DNA of 64,000 nt from assembly GCF_000745015.1 (NCBI RefSeq), contig NZ_JQNA01000001.1:1178001-1242000 (forward strand). The letters run 5' to 3'. The number at the start of each line of letters is the position of its first letter. The first letter of the stretch is position 1. Positions 59,420 to 64,000 of the stretch are shown here, in pieces. The translations under genes and the position numbers were made by a program. The notes beneath the pieces are model-generated. The model made no database searches. It saw only the letters and a list, made by a program, of their open reading frames with translations, and was not told the origin of the DNA. This DNA is from Burkholderia sp. 9120. Lineage in GTDB: Bacteria > Pseudomonadota > Gammaproteobacteria > Burkholderiales > Burkholderiaceae.

Positions 59420-60613
59420 TCAGCCTCGTAGCACGCGGAACAGCGGCGCGAGCACCCATTCGGCGATGGTGCGGCGCTCGATCACGATGCTCGCCGTCGC
59501 CGCCATGCCGGGCAGGATGTCGAAGCGTTGCCGCTCGAAGTGGAACTGGTCGCCGCTCAGCGTGGCCCACGCCATGTAGTCGCCGTCCGGACCCGGCGAC
59601 TTCGACGGGGCGCCGCGCGAGATCGCCGAACGCACGGTCGTGCGCGAAATCGAATCGATGCGCGCTTCATAGCTGCCGAATTTGGCGTACGGAAACGCGT
59701 CGAACTTCAGCCGCACGATCTGCCCTTCGCGGACAAAGCCACGTCGGCGCGAAGGGATGCGCAGTGCCGCGCGCAAACCGCCCTTTTCGCCGGTCGAGAT
59801 GACGAGCGCGACGTCGTCCGGTGCAAGCGTGCGGCCCGGCACGAGCCCTGAAAAAGTAACCACGCCAGCCTTGGGCGCGGAAATCGTCGCGTCCTGACGG
59901 GTTTGTTCGAAGCGCACGCGAATGTCCTGCAGATCGCGGGCGTGGCGCGCCTCCAGCTCGTTGAGCTGGGCGCCGAGGCCCGTTTGCGTGCCGATCGCCG
60001 CGCCGAGTTCTGCACCCAGTTGCTGGCGACGCGCGGCGCCCTGCGCGAGCGCGACTTTCGCCTGATGCGTATCGGCCCTCGCCTGCTCGACCCGGTCCGC
60101 GGTGACGTAGTCGGCGACCGATTCGAGCCGCGTCAGTTTGCGGCCGGCTTCGTCCGACAGTTCGCGGTTCTGCGCCAATTGCTCGCCCAGCGCCATGATT
60201 TCCGCTCGCCGGCTTTGTACGGCGACGCGTGCGGCATCCCATTGCGCGGACAGATCCGCTTTGCGCTGCGCGTATTGGGCTTCGCTCGTGCGAATCTGTT
60301 CGTCGCGCATCTGTTCGTCGAACGCCGGGCGTTGTTGACCGTCGCTCGCCAGCGAGAGATCGCGATCGAGCCGGAACAGCGCGGCCCCCTGCGCGACGCG
60401 CGCGGACGGCTCGACGTAGATCGCCGAAACGAGTCCGGTCAGCCCCTGAATCTTGACCTCGGCGGGCGAGACGATTTCCGCACGCACGTCCTGTTTCAGT
60501 TCGACGTCGTGGAAGAAGGCGAATAGGGTTGCGATCGCCACTAGCGACGATGTCGCATAGGCGATCCAACGCCACGAGACGTCCCTGAACTGCGGGAGAT
60601 TGATAGGTTCCAT
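59420..60613 (-). CDS. HlyD-family membrane-fusion (adaptor) protein
   Basis: 397 aa from MEPINLPQFRDVSWRWIAYATSSLVAIATLFAFF at 60613, with one N-terminal transmembrane helix (about 16-34). Biotinyl-lipoyl-like halves (VSPAEVKIQGLTGLVSAIYVEPSARVAQGAALFRLD and ATISAPKAGVVTFSGLVPGRTLAPDDVALVIS) flank a long coiled-coil hairpin (about 90-230). This is the adaptor bridging the PCAT and the TolC-type protein. The gap to the acyltransferase gene is 119 bp, the longest in the operon. Confidence 0.93.
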   Translation of the reverse strand: MEPINLPQFRDVSWRWIAYATSSLVAIATLFAFFHDVELKQDVRAEIVSPAEVKIQGLTGLVSAIYVEPSARVAQGAALFRLDRDLSLASDGQQRPAFDEQMRDEQIRTSEAQYAQRKADLSAQWDAARVAVQSRRAEIMALGEQLAQNRELSDEAGRKLTRLESVADYVTADRVEQARADTHQAKVALAQGAARRQQLGAELGAAIGTQTGLGAQLNELEARHARDLQDIRVRFEQTRQDATISAPKAGVVTFSGLVPGRTLAPDDVALVISTGEKGGLRAALRIPSRRRGFVREGQIVRLKFDAFPYAKFGSYEARIDSISRTTVRSAISRGAPSKSPGPDGDYMAWATLSGDQFHFERQRFDILPGMAATASIVIERRTIAEWVLAPLFRVLRG

Positions 60614-60732
60614 AGCTTCATTGCTGCCGGATAGCGCCCGGCGCTGTGTCGATCCGCCTGACTGCGGCGGGTGTGGTGTTGCACGGCTGCGTCGGTGTTG
60701 CCGTCGCAGTCGCCCTCGCCGTGCGGACGGGT

Positions 60733-61686
60733 CTAGCGGACTGGCGCGAACGCGTACATCGACGGATGTCCGGCGACTAGCCAGTCTGGATAGTTGTGGG
60801 TAACCGCCGTTTCGATGCAATGCGCGAGTTGCTGCACGGCATCAGGGGCGGCAAGGGGTAGCGGATCGAACTGTTCGGCACTGAAGCGACCGCGTTCGAA
60901 ACGCAAATAAAATGGCAAAAGCATGGCGCCGAATGGCGCGCCAAGTCGGAACACGCCGTTGTGAATCCGCGCGTCACGGCCGAACAGCGAAACACCGACG
61001 GTTTCCATCGGATAGCGATGCAACGCGAAAGGCGGCACATCGGCAAACAACACCACAACGCCGCTGCGCTTCAACGCGCGGGCGACGCGCAGGCCAAGTC
61101 CGTTGCGGTCGTCTTCGCCATAGGTGTAGAGCACGTTGACGCCGGGAATAAGCGCGTGATCGTTGCCATACATGTCGCGCGGCACGCCGGACACGACCGC
61201 AATCGACTCGAGTCCGAGCAGCGCGCGCAATTCGTCGATGACGTAAATGTTTGCGTATTGCGACACGTAGTGAAACGGCGACACGATGACAGGACGACCC
61301 GGTTCCTCGGCCTGAAGCTGGCGGATTTTCCCGGCCAGTGCGGCGGCGACGCGCTGCAGGTCGGGCCACGCTTCGCTACCGCGCGATAAGCGGCCGAAGT
61401 AAATACGTTGATCGATCAGCTTCTCGCGCAAATATCCTGCGGCGACACGACTCTTATCGAGCGGCGCCAGTTGCAGCACATCTCGCCCGATCTCCAGGCG
61501 CGCGATACCTTGCCAACGCTTGCGCGCGCTGACGAGACCCAGAAACTTGCACACAACCGAGGCACACGGCTCAATAGCCGAAGGCGGCAGGCGAGCCATC
61601 AACGCCCCCCACGCGCTGCGCCACGCATACGCCAATTGGTTGCGTAGCAAAGTCAGTAAGGCTGACGCGGTACGCCTCGATTCCAT
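60733..61686 (-). CDS. Lipid-A-acyltransferase-like (LpxL/HtrB superfamily) protein with degenerate HX4D motif
   Basis: 317 aa from the ATG at 61686, 6 bp after GGAG; a GTG at 61698 is a less likely start. The C-terminal half follows the LpxL/MsbB pattern (VVLFADVPP..., ETVGVSLFGRDARIHNGVFRLGAPFGAMLLPFYLRFERGRF). However the expected catalytic H-x4-D/E appears as FHYVSQY, with Tyr in place of the acidic residue. No N-terminal transmembrane helix is obvious. Encoded between the peptide and its exporter, it may acylate the peptide, act in self-protection, or be inactive; none is shown. It is not expected to be a core LPS enzyme because of its context and motif. Confidence 0.8.
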   Translation of the reverse strand: MESRRTASALLTLLRNQLAYAWRSAWGALMARLPPSAIEPCASVVCKFLGLVSARKRWQGIARLEIGRDVLQLAPLDKSRVAAGYLREKLIDQRIYFGRLSRGSEAWPDLQRVAAALAGKIRQLQAEEPGRPVIVSPFHYVSQYANIYVIDELRALLGLESIAVVSGVPRDMYGNDHALIPGVNVLYTYGEDDRNGLGLRVARALKRSGVVVLFADVPPFALHRYPMETVGVSLFGRDARIHNGVFRLGAPFGAMLLPFYLRFERGRFSAEQFDPLPLAAPDAVQQLAHCIETAVTHNYPDWLVAGHPSMYAFAPVR

Positions 61687-61711
61687 CTTCAACTCCACAG
61701 CCCATATCGTG

Positions 61712-61746
61712 GCACTGGGGCGATCCTTCAGGAACCGCCCCAGTGC
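61712..61746 (-). promoter_or_regulatory. Intercistronic hairpin after the peptide gene
   Basis: An 11-bp perfect stem (GCACTGGGGCG at 61712-61722 with 61736-61746) with a 13-nt loop lies 12 bp past the peptide stop and about 25 bp before the acyltransferase start. There is no T-run. It probably stabilises or partly terminates the message so that peptide output exceeds that of the exporter. Confidence 0.7.
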
Positions 61747-61757
61747 GCGCTACACGC

Positions 61758-61883
61758 TTACGAGCGCGTGTTCGCCGGGACCGGCGTGCTCTTCACCGGC
61801 GCCTGAGCCGGCTGCGAGTTGCACTTGCAGCAGCCGCCTGCAACAGCGGATTTAGCCAGTTCGTTACGATTGATTTTTTGCAT
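61758..61883 (-). CDS. Small double-glycine-leader, cysteine-rich peptide (bacteriocin/RiPP-like precursor)
   Basis: 41 aa, ATG at 61883, TAA at 61758-61760. AAAAGG lies about 9 bp upstream, a good ribosome-binding site. The leader is MQKINRNELAKSAVAGG, ending in GG with a hydrophobic Val at -4 as C39 peptidases require; the usual Glu-Leu pair sits at -10/-9 instead of -8/-7. The predicted 24-residue product starts CCKC, is rich in Pro, Ser and Thr and ends NTRS. It heads the operon acyltransferase-HlyD-PCAT-TolC. Cleavage would expose an N-terminal Cys, suitable for acylation or disulfides. No known bacteriocin is recognised; the function is inferred. Confidence 0.8.
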   Translation of the reverse strand: MQKINRNELAKSAVAGGCCKCNSQPAQAPVKSTPVPANTRS

Positions 61884-62447
61884 TTGAGGTACCTTTTTGA
61901 ATAAGTCGATAAATTAAATTAGCCCACAAGAATTTCTTAACTCCTGAAGCGAATAAAATCTTATCAGCATATTTTTTTGGTAGAAGAACCTTTGCTTTAT
62001 TTTACAAATCCGACCTAACTCAATAAACCCATCGGGTCGTGCTACCCACCAAACGGGGAATTTTCATTCTCAATTAATTTCATTCAGACTTGCTGAACAA
62101 GGCTCAGGACGAAGGTGTCGCCACCAGGAAGCGAGATATTTCCTCCAACCCCGGATAACGCGAGCCAATCACCAACCATTCCATGACGAAACAACCCAAC
62201 CAGACATAATTAAAAAATTTACCCCGAAATTTCTTACAAATAATTAGAAAATTCGGAACATTAATTTTCACATTAAATAGTCACGCCAATGAAACCGGGC
62301 GCTCACGAACCCGGTAACGTCGTATGACATGGAATAAATCACCGTCCTGATCCGTTTAAGACTGGCACGCACGCAAACCGGCAGCGCGGGCATGACCCGC
62401 GCTGCACAAACTCGAAACCGTACGCGGTCAAACCAGGAGCCCACATC
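61884..62447. other. AT-rich intergenic region upstream of the peptide operon
   Basis: 564 bp between the peptide start (-) and the next gene (+). The part about 61890-62290 is clearly AT-richer than the rest of the window (runs such as AATTTAATTTATC and TTAAAAAATTT), suggesting acquired DNA or a promoter-rich zone. No confident promoter was assigned. Tiny frames exist on the minus strand (62084-62179, 31 codons; 62104-62184, 26 codons) but lack ribosome-binding sites. No repeats of the ssrA 3' end were found. Confidence 0.6.
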
Positions 62448-62816
62448 ATGCGCAAGACACTCTTCGGCGTCGCCCTTGTCAGCCTCTTTGCCCTGCAACC
62501 CAGCGCGTTCGCCGAGGCGCCCAAGGCGGTCGACGGCCGCTTCGTCACCGCCGACGGCATGACGCTCTATACCTTCGACAAAGACACCACGCCCGGCGTC
62601 AGCGCCTGCACCGGGGGCTGCATGAGTTACTGGCCCGCCGCGGTGGCCGGCTCGATGGATAAGCCGTCGGGCGACTGGACGCTGATCCCCGCAGCGGACG
62701 GCAAACAGCAGTGGGCGTACAAGGGCTATCCGCTGTACCGCTACGCGGCGGACAAGCAGTCCGGCGATGAAAAGGGAAATGGGTTCAAGGACATGTGGCA
62801 CACCGCCAAGCCCTGA
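62448..62816 (+). CDS. Exported COG4315/Lipoprotein_15-type repeat protein
   Basis: 122 aa with a signal peptide (about 1-22, AFA-E; no lipobox Cys). Two copies of the family repeat: VDGRFVTADGMTLYTFDKDTTPGVSACTGGCMSYWPA, and WAYKGYPLYRYAADKQSGDEKGNGFKDMWH. The ACTGGCxxxWPP-like turn and YxGxPLYxYxxDxxPGD pattern define this group of unknown function. Divergent from the peptide operon. Confidence 0.9.
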   Translation: MRKTLFGVALVSLFALQPSAFAEAPKAVDGRFVTADGMTLYTFDKDTTPGVSACTGGCMSYWPAAVAGSMDKPSGDWTLIPAADGKQQWAYKGYPLYRYAADKQSGDEKGNGFKDMWHTAKP

Positions 62817-62923
62817 ACGGCCGCCGCGCGATAAGCGCACCGGTGAAACGCACGCTCAAACGAAAAAACGCCGGCATCGAGCCGGCGTCGCATGACAAAT
62901 CAGACGGAAGACCTTCTCCCGCG

Positions 62924-63190
62924 TTACTCGTCTTTAGGACACTGCAGGTTACAGCCGTTCGGGTCGCCATTGTCGCCGCGCTTGCGCATGGCCGACTTCT
63001 TGTTCGACTGATACTTGTCCGACGGCGCCGACGCAGCGAACGGCATTTGCGGATGCTCGGCAAGACGGAACTGGTCATTCAGGATCCCGCCCGGCACGCC
63101 GGGCGAATTCTGGGCGAACGCGACCGGAGCAGTGGCGAGAACCATACCGGTTGCAGCAACTGCAACCCATGCGTGAAGAAGAGCTTTCAT
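62924..63190 (-). CDS. Small exported protein, function unknown
   Basis: 88 aa with a signal peptide (about 1-26, AFA-Q). The mature part is about 60 residues, basic in the middle (DKYQSNKKSAMRKRGDNGD), with a single Cys pair near the C-terminus (NGCNLQCPKDE). ATG at 63190. It is convergent with the COG4315-type gene. I do not recognise a family. Confidence 0.75.
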   Translation of the reverse strand: MKALLHAWVAVAATGMVLATAPVAFAQNSPGVPGGILNDQFRLAEHPQMPFAASAPSDKYQSNKKSAMRKRGDNGDPNGCNLQCPKDE

Positions 63191-63299
63191 AGCGATTGAG
63201 CGCGACGACTCGCGCGATTGAGGCGAAAACGAAAGCTTAGAGCGTATCGCAAACCGGCGCCATGCGCAGCGCCGAACCCACGTAGATGGTTACGGCTGC

Positions 63300-64000
63300 T
63301 TACGCCGCCACGCCGAGGCCGACTTCGAGGTCGACCAGCGTGCCACATTCCTGCGGATCGTAGCCTTCGAGCTGATCGACGCTATGCCGGAACGCGGCGC
63401 CGCGCAGCAACTCGATCACCGTCGCGAGCGGCGCGCGTTCCAGACGGCTGCGGTCGCAGGCGAAGTAATAGTCTTCGTCGACGATCGGAATGAAGTCGAG
63501 CCCGAAGTGATGCGCCGCCGGCTCCACACCGAAGCCCACGTCCGCCATGCCGCTCGCCACGAACGCCGCGATCGCCGAATGCGTCAGCTCGGTCGACGCA
63601 TAGCCATTCACCCGATCCGGATCGACACCGACTTTGCGCAACGCGAGATCGAGCAGCATGCGCGTGCCCGAGCCCGGCTGACGGTTGACGAAGCGAATGT
63701 CGTCACGCGCCAGATCGCCGAGACCGCCAATGCCTCGCGGGTTGCCCTTGCCGAGAAACAGTCCCTGCTTGCGCCGCGTCAGATGCACGAGCACATGGCG
63801 CTGCGGATCGAGCCAGCGCCGGTAGGTATCGGCGCACGCCGCGCGAAATTCGCCGCGCGGCAAGTGGAAGCCGGCCAGATCGCATTCGCCGCGCGCCAGT
63901 GCGCTGACGGCGTCGGCGCTGTCGCGGTATTTGATGTCGACCGGCAGATCGTGCGCAACCAGCGACGTGACGAGCGCAGCCACCGCGTACCCATGCGACG
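63300..64000 (-). CDS. Regulator with periplasmic-binding-protein-like sensor domain, C-terminal part
   Basis: The frame enters from the right edge and ends at 63300. The visible 233 residues form a PBP-like effector domain of the PF12727 type: SHGYAVAALVTSLVA at the edge, DLAGFHLPRGEF, RFVNRQPGSGTRMLLDLAL, TELTHSAIAAFVASGMADVGFGVEPAAHHFGLDFIPIVDEDYYFAC. Full proteins carry an N-terminal ModE- or LysR-type HTH and often sense molybdate or a related oxyanion. The DNA-binding part lies outside the window, so that role is inferred. Confidence 0.85.
   Translation of the reverse strand, partial: SHGYAVAALVTSLVAHDLPVDIKYRDSADAVSALARGECDLAGFHLPRGEFRAACADTYRRWLDPQRHVLVHLTRRKQGLFLGKGNPRGIGGLGDLARDDIRFVNRQPGSGTRMLLDLALRKVGVDPDRVNGYASTELTHSAIAAFVASGMADVGFGVEPAAHHFGLDFIPIVDEDYYFACDRSRLERAPLATVIELLRGAAFRHSVDQLEGYDPQECGTLVDLEVGLGVAA

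Noticed and set aside
61924..62028. 34-codon plus-strand frame reading AHKNFLTPEANKIL...
   Set aside because: No start codon after the upstream stop and no recognised similarity; could be a decayed fragment but not supportable.
62084..62184. Two overlapping tiny minus-strand frames (31 and 26 codons), one with SGVGG
   Set aside because: No Shine-Dalgarno, the GG is not preceded by a charged leader pattern, and the frames compete with each other; kept only as a note in the intergenic entry.
55630..62447. Possible att duplication of the ssrA 3' end
   Set aside because: The terminal sequence CCGCCTCCACCA was not found again in the window.
1..64000. CRISPR arrays, insertion sequences, rRNA or ordinary tRNA genes
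   Set aside because: No spaced direct-repeat array, transposase-like protein, rRNA or stand-alone tRNA was seen.

Overview
The window looks like a core-chromosome segment of a Burkholderia sensu lato bacterium, most likely Paraburkholderia. It is GC-rich with dense, tightly packed operons. Two gene orders typical of that group are present: rpsP-rimM-trmD-rplS, and gyrA-serC-pheA-hisC-tyrA-aroA-cmk-rpsA-ihfB-lapA-lapB-ugd-rfaE-hldD. The tmRNA tag ANDETFALAA is also beta-proteobacterial. These assignments rest on protein motifs and gene order read by eye; no database search was run.

Layout. 0-5 kb: the end of an operon resembling the Fap functional-amyloid secretion system (subunit-like fragment, C39-type protease, FapE-like secreted protein, FapF-like coiled-coil/beta-barrel exporter), followed by a sigma54-dependent regulator. 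5-14 kb: housekeeping genes (folA, pmbA, yjgA, mog, orn, a Ste24-type M48 protease, rsgA, a frameshifted DUF2007 gene, a CobD/CbiB-like membrane protein and a CoA-type NUDIX hydrolase). 14-16.7 kb: the rpsP operon behind a strong sigma70-type promoter. 16.8-20.4 kb: a PQQ-type sugar dehydrogenase, a TM2 protein, a radical SAM gene with a near-perfect LexA box, and an Lrp-type regulator divergent from dadA. 22-28.3 kb: an acyl-CoA dehydrogenase with etfBA, then the metNIQ methionine importer. 28.5-34.4 kb: a lipase-like hydrolase, an enoyl-CoA hydratase, a histone-deacetylase-like amidohydrolase, mltB, cysM and a ComEA-like DNA-binding peptide. 34.5-52.3 kb: the long minus-strand run of LPS-heptose, translation, aromatic and serine biosynthesis genes back to gyrA. 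52.8-55.7 kb: an OmpA-family protein, ubiG, gph and ssrA.

The most unusual part is 55.7-61.9 kb, directly downstream of ssrA. A minus-strand operon starts with a 41-codon gene for a double-glycine-leader peptide whose predicted mature part begins CCKC. It continues with a lipid-A-acyltransferase homologue whose HX4D/E motif is degenerate, then an HlyD-type adaptor, a C39-peptidase ABC exporter and a TolC-type outer-membrane protein. A strong hairpin separates the peptide gene from the rest, and the DNA upstream is markedly AT-rich. I read it as a probable system for exporting, and perhaps acylating, a small cysteine-rich peptide (bacteriocin/RiPP-like); I do not recognise it as a described family.

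The window ends with two small secreted proteins and the C-terminal part of a regulator with a periplasmic-binding-protein-like sensor domain.
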